Source of the DNA: Meghimatium bilineatum
Taxonomy: Eukaryota > Mollusca > Gastropoda > Stylommatophora > Philomycidae
DNA length: 64,000 nucleotides
Assembly (NCBI GenBank): GCA_034231615.1
Contig: CM067298.1
Coordinates: forward strand, 24,769,934 to 24,833,933
Direction of reading: 5' to 3'
Position 1 is the first letter of the stretch; each line of letters begins with the position of its first letter. This document shows positions 1 through 11,606 of this stretch, one piece after another. The position numbers were made by a program, and so were the translations under genes. A model generated the notes under the pieces. The model saw nothing but the letters and a program-made list of their open reading frames with translations, did not search any database and was not told where the DNA came from.

Positions 1-1445
1 TGAATGATGAATAAAAGACGTAATGGTGCCTTAAATAAATGCAATGAATGGATGTTTCTACAAAAACACCTTTATCAAGACATGGAGAAACAAACACAGT
101 ATAGAGCAATAATTTATGAAAGCCCTTTTATATTATTTATTTCTATTCGTATACCCTATTGAATAGACAACGGTGAATAACATAAATACTACTTTTAATT
201 ATCTCTTCAATTTCAGGTTTAGCAATAAATGTAGATGGCTCTCATTTTTAAATATTTGATTGATTTCAATCTTTATTGAAGTAAGAGTCGGTTAAGATGG
301 CAGGACATCAAACCATGCGTCTTCTCCATATGAAGTCTAAATTTATTGCACAATTTGTTATTAACATAACAATATAGGGTCGAATAATTCTGCTAGATGA
401 ATCGAATTTTCATTCTGCGTACATTTTATTGTATTTCAATCGAATTATGTATGTCGACAATTTGTGTTGCAATAACATATTTATTTAATTCGTATAGCTT
501 TATTGTATTATTTAACTCTTTACATCGATAAACAGTTAAAACTACTACATAGATCGCGGAGCCTTGCCAGAACACGGATAAAGTTTTTATTTGTAAAGCG
601 ATTTATAGATATCTCAGGGTAGGGCTATTTGATGCAACTTCCAGGGTAAACAGGTAACTAAGAGTAACAAACGCGCCTGTTAGTTATGCTTCTTGATGAC
701 ATGTTGTATTAAAATTCGTGGGAAACTCTTTGACAACATCGTAAGGTTATCACGTCAGAGAATTGCAGATATAGAAGGAATGGGATTTGAACGCTATCAT
801 TCCTCGGTTCGTGCAACCAAAATACTTTCACAGAACAGTGTTAAATATCGGCATACCTGGACTAAGGGACTACACTATTCCACAGTACAACATAGGGATA
901 CTAATGAGCAAGTATCCGGAGAACAACGGCCAGTAAATACAATTCCAAAGGAAACACGGCGCTAGAAGATATTGTCATGTATAAACACAATAGAAAAAAA
1001 CATAGAAGAAGAGTGGAGTGGTTCATCAAAACCATAAATATACCCAAGCTACCACATTTTGCTAATGTAGACACAACTTGGTCAACGAATATGTTTGAGA
1101 GATTAATCATAGAGGGAAACGTTCTAGAAAAGTCAACAAGAGATCACTTAAGATGTGGATAACCGCAAGATATCCAAGAACATTTGAAAATGGTATTACT
1201 AGAGGCGGATTAGTCTGCATAGAACCGGGAGATTTACGAAGTGATAGTCGGGCAACTTTCTGCAAAGAGTACGTCACATGGAATACGAATTCGAGTCTGT
1301 CAAATATGTTAATTTGAACTTGTAAATGCAGTTGTTCATAAAAAAGAAAACATAGAAATGTTAGGTAGGAGAGTGACATAGAAGCACATGCTAGAAGATA
1401 AGCATACATATTGGGATGAGAGAGAAACATTTCATTTATTCGTCC
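1..1445. other. AT-rich stretch, no gene recognised
   Basis: No exon-like conserved motif, RNA gene or clear repeat was recognised. Short open frames at 693-965 and 977-1162 show no family signature; they could be worn transposon sequence, but I cannot name it. Confidence 0.4.
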
Positions 1446-2020
1446 AGTGCCGTCTCCGCAACGAGGTTAGCTGCAACGGACCTCCAACATCCCTGTCTCT
1501 TGCCTTGGTGGTGCGCTCTGCTAGACTGTAACCTGTCCATCTCGTGATGTTTCTCTCCTACTTGTATCTCTGCCTACCTCTTGCTCGACTTCAGTCGACT
1601 TTACGTTAAAGTAAGATCTTCAACAATATGTCACGTCTTTTAACATGTCCACAATGCTTTATTGGTTTGTTCTTTATTTCTTTAAATAGTTCTTTTTTTC
1701 ATAAGACGTGCTGTTAGAACATCTTTGTTCGTTTTATTTTCTTTCCACGACTTCTCCTTATTGTTCTATATATACACATATCAAAGGCCTCAATTCTCAC
1801 TTTTAGCTGTTTCTTAATTGTCCATGTTTCTGAGCCATACATTAATATAGTATAGATGTAGCAATTTATAGCTCGCAATTTTAGCTATTTTGTCATTTGT
1901 TTAGATGTGAATATTTTCCTCGTATCATTGAAAGTACTTCTAACCATTACTTTTATCCTTTTAACTTCTGTTTCACATCTGCCATCATTAAATGTCCGAG
2001 AAATCGGTATTGTTCTACTT
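1446..2020 (-). mobile_element. Non-LTR retrotransposon 3' end, family A copy 1
   Basis: Degenerate minus-strand copy of a repeat also found near 21300, 22690, 24245, 55440 and 57715. Shared blocks on the plus strand include gccgtctccgc, cctccaacatcc and ttgtatctctgcctacctct. In the minus frames the other copies read as the C-terminus of an endonuclease/RT protein ([11 protein letters not shown], then a tail rich in basic residues). Boundaries approximate. Not functional. Confidence 0.65.
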
Positions 2021-2242
2021 GAGAGAAACATTACAGAGGAGAAAAGTACACCTTATATTTGCTGACTAGAAACTTTGACGGATTACGTTGCGTGACCAAT
2101 GCGATTATTTGAGAGTTTTCAGATACTACCTAGAGATGGTTGCCGGAAGCTTTTACTAACAAATTCTGAAGAAAGTGCTGTTTTATATTTGAACAAGCAC
2201 GTCTACACGTTTTGATAAAGTCGCTATATACAGTGCTTTGCT

Positions 2243-4738
2243 CCTTGCACACGCGAAAAGTCACTAAAATTGTTCTGGCGGTTACACAAGTCCATGAATG
2301 GTCTGACAAGACACGTGACTATTGCCGATTTCCAGAGTTACGATACCGTCTGGCAGAAGACGGACGAGACAAAAGGTGCGGCGTTGCTGGCACACTACAC
2401 CGCACAAATTGGTCAGAGAAATGTGGAGGCATATCAAGAAATAAGGAAAACGCTCACAGACACGTGTAAGAACTTGAGCATGGAAAACCATATGCTAATC
2501 ACAGTTGAAGAAATCAGGAAGGCACTGAAAAGTACAAAAAACACAGCACCAGGGACAGATGGCATTAGATACGATGACATTAGTCGAAGAACGGATGAGG
2601 AGTTGGGAGAGTTGGCGGACATGTTCAATAATAGCCTTCTAAAGGGCACAGTGAAAGAAGACTGGTTGCACAGCTATTTAGTTCCACTACACAAACCTGG
2701 GAAGGACCACACCAGGATACATGGATACAGAATAATAACTATGCAGAATACGATTGGCAAACTTTTGAAGAAAATTGTACCCCGGAAGGTATCGTGTTAT
2801 CTTGAAAGAAATAAGTGTTTACCAACATTGTTAGGAGGATATCGTCCAGGAAGGAAGACATGGCAGAATGCAGCCATATTTGCGCAGGATGTTTTTGAGG
2901 GGTTCGATTCGCGCATGGAGACATGTGCGGTTGCAATAGACCTTGAGGATGCGAACAATAGGGTGTCCTTGGATATCTTGATGCACCAGCTGTTAAATCT
3001 TGCAGTTAATCCGTTTGTCGTGGGTTTGGTTGGCGCCGCCCTGATGCACAGGGTTGTAGTTCTTAAGTGTGGTAACTGGATATCTACACCAACGGTTATT
3101 AGCCCTGGCCTGCCACAGGGATCGCCTCTATCTCCTATACTTTTCAATGTATACACAGTACATATCGCTGGCAATCAAATCACAGGTGTTGGCATAACGA
3201 TGTCATATGCCGATGATATCCTGGTGTATAGACAGGGCAGAAATCGAGAAGAGTGCGTCGTGGAACTACAGAAGGAGCTGGACAGACTGACAAATTGGTG
3301 TCGAGATACGGGAGCAGTGGTTAATCCGTCTAAGGCATTCGTGACGTGGTTTTCCTTGTACAATCACATGGTAAAGTCACCCATTCCACAAGTTTCGTTG
3401 TCCGGGAAAAGTTTAGAAAGAACTAGCACAATGAGATATCGGACTGTGTTTTTTGACAGAAGCCTGAGTTTCAGGGAACATGTTGACCACATTATTATAA
3501 GGGCAGACAAAGGCTTTGCAGAAATGAAGGTTATGGCTGCTGTGCAGTGTGAGCAAAGATTGTTATTTCTTTTGTACCAGGGTTTGGATGTGGCTGTGGT
3601 GGAATATGCACTGGCAATTCTGACTCTTAGCCAAACTCAGATCGAAAGACTGGATAGAGTCCAGAATGAAGCAATGCGTATCATTCTTGGATGCACAAGA
3701 GACACATCGACAAGAGCTATGCGATACCTACTTGACTGCCCAACAGCTGAGCATAGATTACAGTATTGCCGTGCACGGGCGTACCTTCAAATACATGCAG
3801 ATAAGGAACACCCGTTGCATTCCGAAATACAGAAAGTTAAAGGCAGCAGACTCAAGAGAGGAAGGTCGTGGATGGGAAGTGCTGAGGATGTAATACAAAG
3901 CGTGTGCAAATTACAGGATGTTGCAGCAGGTGCGGAATGGATAGGTCTACCCACAGATTTCGAAACTTGTTTGAGAGTAGTTATATCACTTAGCAGGGAA
4001 TGCAGAGAATGGTGTCCCACAGCTGTGGAGAAAGAAGTGCAGGCTTTAATCAGTGAGAATACCAAAGAGGGGGATGTGATTATATACACTGATGGATCTG
4101 TAATTAGGCATGTTCGAAGTGCTTGGGCCTTTACAACTCAGTGCGCAGGTCAAACGATCAAGGAGGAAAGTGGTGCCTTTGTGGTCACTACGAGTAGTAT
4201 GACCATGGAGACTATGGCGGTGACCAAGACATTTGAGTGGCTACGCACACAGAAGGTAACGCAGGTCTGCATCTTGAGTGACTCTATGAGTATGATTACG
4301 AAGGTACAAGTGGGTCTTGTTCAGTCGATTGAGGCCTTGAGAAATGCGAGCTTGAAAGCGGTTACATTTATTTTTGTGCCGGGAAATGTGGGCGTTCGAG
4401 GCAATGAAAGAGCGGATCAACTGGCATCGTGTGCGATTGTGGCACAGGGCGATGGGGCAATGGATTGCGCTGACGTTTTAAACTCCTTAAGAGATATAAC
4501 ACGCGAGAGTGAGACGAATGTGGATGATGATTCTTTTTCAATGGCTAGGATTAAAGATCAGGGATTGAAATGCGGTGTTGCTAGAGGTGAACATTTTGGA
4601 GGGCGCAGAAGAATGATGGTCAACCAGCATAGGACCGGTACTGTCAGCAGAAGTGTGATGGCGGATACACTCACAGAGAGATCGGAGCAACTATGGATGT
4701 GTCCAGTTTGCAGTGATGATGATCCGACGACTAACTAA
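2243..4738 (+). CDS. Reverse transcriptase-RNase H polyprotein, N-terminally truncated
   Basis: The frame is open from the first base after the target duplication to TAA at 4736-4738 (831 codons plus stop); there is no real initiation codon, the first ATG being internal. Residue numbers here count from the TTG at 2270. RT domain: TAPGTDGIRYDD near residue 93, the PGLPQGSPLSPILFNVYT block B, and catalytic YADD at residues 313-316 (3206-3217). Then a thumb/connection region with RVQNEAMRIILG. RNase H: YTDGS with the catalytic Asp at residue 608, METMAV, LSDSMSM and GNERADQLA. The VPGH block usual in this domain reads VPGN, a possible loss of the conserved histidine. The C-terminus has a CPVC pair. 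With no endonuclease and no start it is probably inert, although it has no stop or frameshift. Confidence 0.88.
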   Translation, partial: PCTREKSLKLFWRLHKSMNGLTRHVTIADFQSYDTVWQKTDETKGAALLAHYTAQIGQRNVEAYQEIRKTLTDTCKNLSMENHMLITVEEIRKALKSTKNTAPGTDGIRYDDISRRTDEELGELADMFNNSLLKGTVKEDWLHSYLVPLHKPGKDHTRIHGYRIITMQNTIGKLLKKIVPRKVSCYLERNKCLPTLLGGYRPGRKTWQNAAIFAQDVFEGFDSRMETCAVAIDLEDANNRVSLDILMHQLLNLAVNPFVVGLVGAALMHRVVVLKCGNWISTPTVISPGLPQGSPLSPILFNVYTVHIAGNQITGVGITMSYADDILVYRQGRNREECVVELQKELDRLTNWCRDTGAVVNPSKAFVTWFSLYNHMVKSPIPQVSLSGKSLERTSTMRYRTVFFDRSLSFREHVDHIIIRADKGFAEMKVMAAVQCEQRLLFLLYQGLDVAVVEYALAILTLSQTQIERLDRVQNEAMRIILGCTRDTSTRAMRYLLDCPTAEHRLQYCRARAYLQIHADKEHPLHSEIQKVKGSRLKRGRSWMGSAEDVIQSVCKLQDVAAGAEWIGLPTDFETCLRVVISLSRECREWCPTAVEKEVQALISENTKEGDVIIYTDGSVIRHVRSAWAFTTQCAGQTIKEESGAFVVTTSSMTMETMAVTKTFEWLRTQKVTQVCILSDSMSMITKVQVGLVQSIEALRNASLKAVTFIFVPGNVGVRGNERADQLASCAIVAQGDGAMDCADVLNSLRDITRESETNVDDDSFSMARIKDQGLKCGVARGEHFGGRRRMMVNQHRTGTVSRSVMADTLTERSEQLWMCPVCSDDDPTTN

Positions 4739-4744
4739 CTAACT
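2243..4744 (+). mobile_element. 5'-truncated I/R1-like non-LTR retrotransposon with 11-bp target duplication
   Basis: Element of 2502 bp bounded by the direct repeat agtgctttgct at 2232-2242 and 4745-4755. The 3' end carries a short (ACTA)n run (gactaactaactaact) in place of poly(A). The left boundary falls inside the reading frame, so endonuclease and 5' UTR are missing, as expected from incomplete target-primed reverse transcription. The open frame and perfect target duplication suggest a fairly recent insertion. A second 3' copy lies at 25964-26410. Confidence 0.85.
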
Positions 4745-4755
4745 AGTGCTTTGCT

Positions 4756-5540
4756 GTAAATCGCGTAACACCGCATTTAGGCTGAAGTATCTCACAAAGA
4801 TAAAAACGCAGTTTTATGCTTAAATCAAAAGTTAACTACATGTCAATATAATATATTTAATGTCACATAATTAAATAAAATAACGAATGAAGATTTTAAT
4901 AACAAATATCAGTATTGACTTCAATCTTCATACTTTAACAAAGTGTATAAAATACTATAGGCGGTGTGATGTGAAATACGAGCTTATAAATGAATGCTTG
5001 AAACGAGTCGTAGAATGGTGCATACAACCCAGAAAATAAATTACTTCTGAAAAGAGATGTCATATGGTACATATATTGAGGTTTCACATTTTTGTGTGGT
5101 GGTTTCAAGGTGGACGAATTTTAAAAAACATAGCTCTTGTATCCTTTTATAAATTTTGGAGGCTTCTCCCGATCTTTATTTCATATACTCTCAGCGGTAT
5201 ACAGTACAGTGATACAAATATGCCTATGACACATATATGAACACATTTATAATCATCCCCGACAAATGGGAGAACCTGGTGAAAGATACGACTCCCTGAT
5301 GTGACGTTCAAGTGCGTCGTCTGGGGTCGAGCAAATCGCTTATGGGTGGCAGATTCAGTTATAAGAAATTCTGCCCACTCGTACAATCTCAACTCCAACT
5401 GATTACTTCAGACCGTCTATGACAATAATCTGAATGGAAACCTCATATAAATAAAGGATGAAATATAATTGTGTAGATGATGTGATGCGAGGCTTCCATA
5501 AGGGTACAGTTTCACTATATACGCCTGTCATTTACTTGAA
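4756..5540. other. Unassigned AT-rich sequence
   Basis: No gene, RNA or tandem repeat recognised. The segment 5150-5400 has slightly higher GC and an 83-codon minus frame without a recognisable motif. Confidence 0.35.
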
Positions 5541-5580
5541 TGAGGTATTGATGTTGCAGTAGGACAATCCTGATAGGTAG

Positions 5581-5680
5581 GATAGGTAATTAATGAGTTT
5601 GCCTCTCTTTTGGAGAGGCGTGTAGCTTTCAACCAGCGGACAAAGTCCAATTAGGTTGTATCTGGACACACTACCATACA
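5581..5680 (-). repeat. Dispersed repeat with gcctctc/gagaggc hairpin, copy 1
   Basis: The reverse complement of this block matches 9937-10030 closely. Shared text includes tggactttg, tccgctggttgaaa and a short hairpin of gcctctc facing gagaggc, followed by aaactNattaantacct. Two copies in opposite orientation 4.3 kb apart mark an interspersed family; its type is unknown. Confidence 0.65.
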
Positions 5681-7595
5681 ATGAGGTAACAAAGACCCCA
5701 AGAGTACACAAGCCTGATATGTCAATTATGAGACATTGAGGTTTCACATGCTAAATTAGATAGTATCCATTATTTTAACAGACTACTCATTGTTCACACC
5801 AACAAAACAGTCAAATCAACATCCGAGACAGAGTAAGTGAACAACAGATGTACGACTAAGATAGTGGCTCATATTGTGCATACGTTGCTGAACAGTGAAA
5901 CAGATCGTAGAAAGAACAGACCAGATTAACATTTGAACATTCTATGCAATGAAGTAATATCAATGCATACGCGAATTCGAGTGCTAGGATGTTATATTGC
6001 GCTAATATGTCTTTAATTATCTTTAATTTTCTTTCACCGAAATTATCATGGGAAGAAAACACAGATGAAGACAGAGAAATCTCTGGATGTGTTGTCACTG
6101 TGACACTAAAAGATGTCGCCAACTAAACGTATTGGCGCCACAAGATACATAATTGTTGAGAAACATGATTGACTGCGGCACTCGTGGTGGCACTGATTTG
6201 GTAGTTAGTGTCTACTATTGTATCGTTATTTCTATGTCGAAAGTCTTATACTTAAACGGCAATCTCCGTTAACATTATTCTTCGTTACTGTAATTATTTT
6301 TCTAATTGTCTCGGTATTATTAGTAGTAGTTTTAGACGTTTTAACAAACCCATAAAATATTTGTTTCCAGCGGCAAGAGCATACACCATGAAAATGAAAG
6401 AGCGAGATACAGAGGAAGACTAGGAAGAAGGTAGGTTGAAGGAGTTACCAATATTCTGATACGGTACAGTATTACTGCATACCAAGCGACCAAACATACA
6501 ATAACCCGATAACCGAACCGTTCATTCAATCCTGCGACGTCTCACAGCATAAGCAGAGAAAAGACTCTAGATAGATAAAATAGATAAGTATAATATTTGT
6601 TTTCGCAGATATATTACGACAGACGACACCTGATCGTCGGATTTTCTTTGACTTTCTGGTAAGGACATAATAGTGGAGTTGGATAAAGAGGAATGTGTAA
6701 AACAACAAGGCCACTCCCGGAGGAATTAAATGAAGTGTACCTAGTGATGAAGGATCTCAGACATTTAACGACCTTTTTTGGTCGGATGATCAAATTAATA
6801 AACATTCTACTGGGATGAAACAATATTTATTTTTTATTATAGACCTTTGAAGTATTGAAGAACGTTTCAGTCCGAGTTACCACTGACATTTTCGGAATAA
6901 CCCCAGATCACCTTTTTTAATAGATAATCCCAAATTATAGAAATCCATAGAAATAAAGACAGAGCAGTAGTTAACATAATTTGTTTTTTAAATATTCACC
7001 CAATTTCGTATCCAATTCCTTCTTATTCATGATACCTTCGGGGACCTTGAATTTTGGAAATCGGGAGATTTACTGATTTTTTAGCTACATTCTTGGGATT
7101 TCATTTTTTAAAAGCCCAGTCTTAAGCAAATTTGGTTGAAATAACGATTGAAACACCAGGTGACGACAAAAACCACAGATCGGGGGAAACTTGGCAACGG
7201 TGGTTTAAGCATTATCGCAATCGCCAATAATGTTGTTTTTTAAAAGTCAAATGGCTAAACCACACTAAAATCTTACCTTACACAAGCAACTAGTATCATA
7301 AGTATAATATAGAACATAGATTACCAAAGCGGTCTACAGAACTCCAATAGTCAATTTCAACTTCCAGTGGGGTTCATGTCAGCAGGAAAAAATGTGGGAT
7401 GTAAATGGTTGTCCATGTGAACCGAGCTCAATTAGGTCAATCATCTTAAACATGCAGGCGTTCCGTAAATGTCATATTATAACTAATATAGATAGTCTGT
7501 AAATTAATACTTGTAATAAACATATCAATTACTTATATATATATTTATCATACAATTGTTAACGTACCTATCTGCTTCGTGGTGTTTTAAGTTCA
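5681..7595. other. Unassigned AT-rich sequence
   Basis: No coding signature or RNA gene seen on either strand. Open frames are short and have no family motif. Confidence 0.35.
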
Positions 7596-7680
7596 TGTGA
7601 ATTCAAGTAGGAAGGATCAGGATAAAAGAAAATAATATATAACGCTGAAGGAAATAGAACCAGGTCTGTTCTAGTGGCAC
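7596..7680 (-). repeat. tRNA-like SINE (family S1), copy 1
   Basis: On the minus strand: a box A-like taggcgatctggtgc, then ctagaacagacctggttct (box B region), then a body ending in cctacttgaatt. The same order recurs at about 7943, 10795 and 17353. Box A/box B order and spacing suggest a tRNA-derived SINE transcribed by RNA polymerase III; inference from family-type features. Confidence 0.55.
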
Positions 7681-7942
7681 CAGATCGCCTAGAAACTCAC
7701 CCAGCCATATCGCACAAAAGATCGTCAAGACATTCAACCTCTGTACTCAAGTCACTGAGAACGGGCCAATCGAGACAAGAACTATTACAACACCAAAAAC
7801 ACCCCGTACACGTATTGAAGTATCCTTATAAATACAAACATAGAATAGCTATATTCTTACTACACGGACCTAAATGCCTTCTTGTAACATAAATAACATA
7901 GAGACAGAACAATGTTTTTTCAAATAATAGCTTATACAAGTA

Positions 7943-8026
7943 CATGTAAGTTTAAGTAGGAAGCATGAGGATAAATGAAAATAATATTTAGAGCTGACGG
8001 GAATTGAACTAAGTTCACGTGCACGT
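7943..8026 (-). repeat. tRNA-like SINE (family S1), copy 2
   Basis: Plus-strand text taagtaggaagcatgaggat followed by gctgacgggaattgaac matches copies at 7596, 10795 (inverted) and 17353. The head beyond the box B region is diverged. Confidence 0.5.
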
Positions 8027-8286
8027 TTTTACACATGTTGATACTAGCAACACATTTGAATATAACATATTTAGCACAATTCAATATCAGGCAGGCAAAT
8101 GTTCTATGGAAAATTAAAAACATCGACAAGTGCAAAAACGTTTGGGATTCAATGTTACAGAAAGACCTCTGCAAATTCCTACTCTGTAATGCTTTATTCA
8201 GTTGTCTAGAAACACGGTTTATAAAAATGGATTACTTGATATATTGGGAAAAAAAATTATATGTACTTTTAGTTGATCTTTTTTAT

Positions 8287-8815
8287 CTATAGAATGCATA
8301 AAGCGAAACTATTCTCTGTGGCATATGATACTTCATACATAGAAAACAACTTATAAAATGTAGCGTTTCTGAAACATGTAATACTTCATATGTAGAACAA
8401 CTTACAAAATGAAGCGTTTCTGAAACATGTAATACTTCATACATAGAACACAACTTATAAAATGTAGCGTTTCTGAAACATGTAATACTTCATACATAGA
8501 ACACAACTTATACAATTTAGCGTTTCTGAAACATATAATACTTCATACATAGAACACAACTTATACAATTTAGCGTTTCTGAAACATGTAATACTTCATA
8601 CATAGAAAACAACTTATAAAATTTAGCGTTTCTGAAACATGTAATACTTCATACGTAGAAAACAACTTATAAAATTTCGCGTTTCTGAAACATGTAATAC
8701 TTTATACATAGAAAACAACTTATAAAATTTAGCGTTTCTGAAATGTGTAATACTTCATACATAGAAAACATTATAAAATGCGGCGTTTGTGAAACATGTA
8801 ATAATTCATCGTGAC
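8287..8815. repeat. Minisatellite, 53-bp unit, about 9-10 copies
   Basis: Unit begins acttcatacatagaaaacaa and contains tagcgtttctgaaacatgta; successive copies are 53 bp apart (for example 8434 and 8487). Single-base variants (tagaacac versus tagaaaac) and small deletions accumulate toward both ends. Confidence 0.9.
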
Positions 8816-9936
8816 GGATCAGAGGAATAGGAGACATGTCAACTAAAACGTAAACATGAACTTTTTCCGATTTCCGTGCGATCTATTAGTCGGTTTTGGC
8901 TATTTTTGATATTCGACCCCAAGTATATAAATACTGACCAGCTAGAATGAGCAGAATAATAAAAAAAAACCTCACGAATGGTGGTCCAGCTGAATTTACC
9001 GAACAGGTCTTCTGCTGGAGCCCAGCCATAACTTCATACATAGAACAAGCTTAAATGAACCCTTAATGGAATGTAGAATGTAGTGATTCGTATATTGAAC
9101 AACATCTTAAAAATTCCTACCTTGTAAAATGTAAAACTCTATACAAACAAATATACCAACCTGGTTTTAGTTATCTGAGACGTTGTGTAAAGAAAGTTAT
9201 CGCGTGTGTGTAAATGATAGAATGTCGAGATGATTAAGTTAATAGAACCATGGCCTCTTCTATTTTGTGAAGATTAAAAACTATAAAATAACCAAATTGG
9301 ACTAATGTCCGAGGTTAAATGTGCCATACCTCACAATGAGAGCTACGTTTTTAGTAACTAAAGTTTGATTTATAGAAAAAAAAACATTAGGCATATTTTA
9401 AACAAAACTCGTCTACGTGCAATTGTATTATCATTAAATAGTGAAACGTTTCTACTCATGTATATATAAAATATTAAATCTGATATACAAAAGATAATTT
9501 TTAAATAACTCTGTCTATAAATTATAAAACTCTATTTTATAAACAGACCGTGTTATGTCGATCAGTAGTATCCCACAGGTTAGACGTCGGTCTGAATATA
9601 CAGTTAATGTAGGAGACCAATAAAAGCAAGGATGCGAAATGAATATTACGTCACATGTTTAATATTCACAACAGCATTGCTTTAAGAGTAATAAAGATAG
9701 AACTTTCAGTGACGTGTTTTATCCCTCTTGAATGAACGTTGAGGCCGTGAAACAGATTGCTAAGTTTGGCTTGACGTGAGAACCAGAGACGGAATGTCCC
9801 CGCTAACAAGGGACATAATAAATGCTGCTTTTTTAAAGGATGATAATTCAAAGTTTATGGAGGGGCAGACAATTTAACATCTTTTTGACACACTTGCGTG
9901 AAATGGTGGGTCTTTGTTATCTCTAATATTTTCGGA
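8816..9936. other. Unassigned AT-rich sequence
   Basis: No gene or RNA recognised. A partial echo of the 53-bp repeat text (acttcatacatagaac) appears near 9031. Confidence 0.35.
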
Positions 9937-10030
9937 AGTGTGTCCTGATATAACCTAAATGGACTTTGTTGTCCGCTGGTTGAAAATAGTGCGCCTCTCA
10001 AAAAGAGAGGTAAACTTATTAACTACCTAC
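9937..10030 (+). repeat. Dispersed repeat with gagaggc-type hairpin, copy 2
   Basis: Inverted counterpart of 5581-5680; it abuts the RT fragment that begins about 10031. Confidence 0.65.
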
Positions 10031-10725
10031 TTAGTTCGCCAAGGGTGTGTCCTATCCCCTCTGTTTTATAACATATATCGACCAAATTTGTAAATTAGAA
10101 AGTACCAAAGAAGAAAATAATATAAAAGATATATTAAACAAACTACTCTTTGCAGACGACTAAGTATTAATAGCGTCTTCAGAAGAACAATTTCAAGAAC
10201 ATATGAACAGACTCCACACAACATGTCAAAAATTCAACATGAAGATTAATATTGAAAAAACCGAAAAAATGGTAATATCAAAGAACGCAAGAAATTTCAC
10301 TATCTCCATCGATGATAAATATCTTAAACAGGTAAATTAGTTCACTTACTTAGGAAGCATTATATCGAGTGAAGAGAAAACCAGTAAAGAGATACAAAAT
10401 AGATGCACTAAAACATACCGGATCCTAGGACAGATGGCACGTTTTTTCAAGAAAAAAAATGTAAACATAGACACGAAAGTTGCATTATACAAGGCTATTA
10501 TTATTCAATCAATGTGCTACCAGTGTCAAACCTGGACAATGACAGCACAAAAGAAAAATAGTGACACAGAAATGACATGTCTGCGAAAAATAATCGGAGA
10601 TAGAATTAGATACGATAACATCGGACAGATAACTAAAACAATACCAATAGTGGAACACATCAGAAGACAACAGATCAAGTGGTTTTCACAAGCTTCCAGA
10701 TTACCTACCAACAGGTGACTTGAGT
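10031..10725 (+). pseudogene. Reverse transcriptase fragment, family C
   Basis: One reading frame with a few stops reads RQGCVLSPLFYNIY (RT block B), LLFADD followed by a stop (catalytic block C), HMNRLHTTCQKFNMKINIEK, FTYLGSIIS, and RRQQIKWFSQASRLP. This is the C-terminal half of a non-LTR endonuclease/RT. In-frame stops after FADD and before FTYLG make it non-functional. Related copies: 14990-15600(-), 18300-18620(+), 31300-31830(+), 35030-35570(+), 46990-47805(-). Confidence 0.8.
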
Positions 10726-10794
10726 ACACAGGCTGAAAGTCTTGACGAGACATCTTTTTTTGGGGGTGTGGTTGGTCAAGTATGGAAAACCTGT

Positions 10795-10905
10795 TTACTT
10801 GTGTTGCAAAGCGATTCGGTGCTGCTAGAACAGACCTGATTCAATTCCCGTTAGCTGTAAGAATTATTTTCATTTATCCTCATGCATCCTACTTGAATCT
10901 ACTAC
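10795..10905 (+). repeat. tRNA-like SINE (family S1), copy 3
   Basis: The best-preserved copy: aaagcgattcggtgctgc (box A-like), ctagaacagacctgattcaa (box B region), body gttagctgtaagaattattt, ending catcctacttgaat. Confidence 0.6.
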
Positions 10906-10967
10906 CAACAGGTAACATGCCACAAATGGCCATAATACATAGACATAACGACTATAAAGCCAAAGGC

Positions 10968-11061
10968 AAAAATATGAAATAAAGAATCTCGGAAATTACA
11001 AGCTTTCCCCATTAACGAGTGTCATTATTTAGAAAGATTTGTAATGGAAGAAATGAATTAA
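10968..11061. repeat. 94-bp direct repeat, copy 1
   Basis: Nearly identical to 12057-12148; the main difference is a 2-nt indel (gagtgtcatt versus gagtcatt). It flanks about 1 kb holding a family C tail and a family B copy. Confidence 0.85.
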
Positions 11062-11094
11062 TAGATGTAAAAATAGATGTAAAAGATGGATCAC

Positions 11095-11221
11095 AGAAAT
11101 CAAAGAAGCCACAGGAACAAGCTTACAAATAACATACAATAAGGTAATCTCCAGAGAACTATCCCACCCCTGACGCCGAAAGGCAAACAAGGGCCACAGA
11201 GTATAGATAGATAAATAGATA
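11095..11221 (+). mobile_element. Family C 3' tail with (AGAT)n
   Basis: Contains gaacaagcttacaaataaca, ctgacgccgaaaggcaaac and ends in (ATAG)n. The same signature ends copies at 12540-12664, 22290-22400 and 35470-35565. Confidence 0.6.
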
Positions 11222-11223
11222 GG

Positions 11224-11606
11224 CATCATCATCATCATCAGGTGCCATGCCGGCTTGCGTAGGCGGTCATGGTTCTGCACAGCTCTCTGTCCACAGTATT
11301 ATGTATCAAAGTCGTTGTTGTTTCCTTGCCGTGCCAGGTTGTCAAACTGTCTAATATTTTCTCACGTTGTCGCCCTCTGTCTCTGTTGCCTTCAGTTTTG
11401 CCTGTTGTGACTATGTTCTCTAAACCTGCCTGTCTCATGAAGTGGCCACAAAAAGAAGATTGCCTTTCTCTTATATTATTGATTAAGGTCCGTTTCACAT
11501 TTGACTCTTTCAACACCTCTATATTAGTTTTTCTGGCAGTCCATGGTATTCTCGGCATTCTTCTGTAGAACCACATCTCTGTTGCCTCTAATTTCCCACT
11601 TTCCAA
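11224..11606 (-). mobile_element. Non-LTR RT 3' end, family B copy 1
   Basis: The minus strand reads MWFYRRMPRIPWTARKTNIE, FCGHFMRQAGLENIVTTGK and GNRDRGRQREKILDSLTTW, then a stop and a (GAT)n tail (catcatcatcatca on plus). This is the standard C-terminus of an endonuclease/RT (RTE-type tail, inference). It is 5'-truncated and matches 17491-18209 on the opposite strand. Confidence 0.8.

Noticed and set aside
693-1162. Two short plus frames as a host or transposase gene
   Set aside because: No recognisable motif, no splice pattern and no second copy seen in the window.
2270-2272. TTG as a start codon of the 822-residue RT protein
   Set aside because: The frame is already open upstream to the 5' truncation at 2243; there is no real start, only a cut-off polyprotein.
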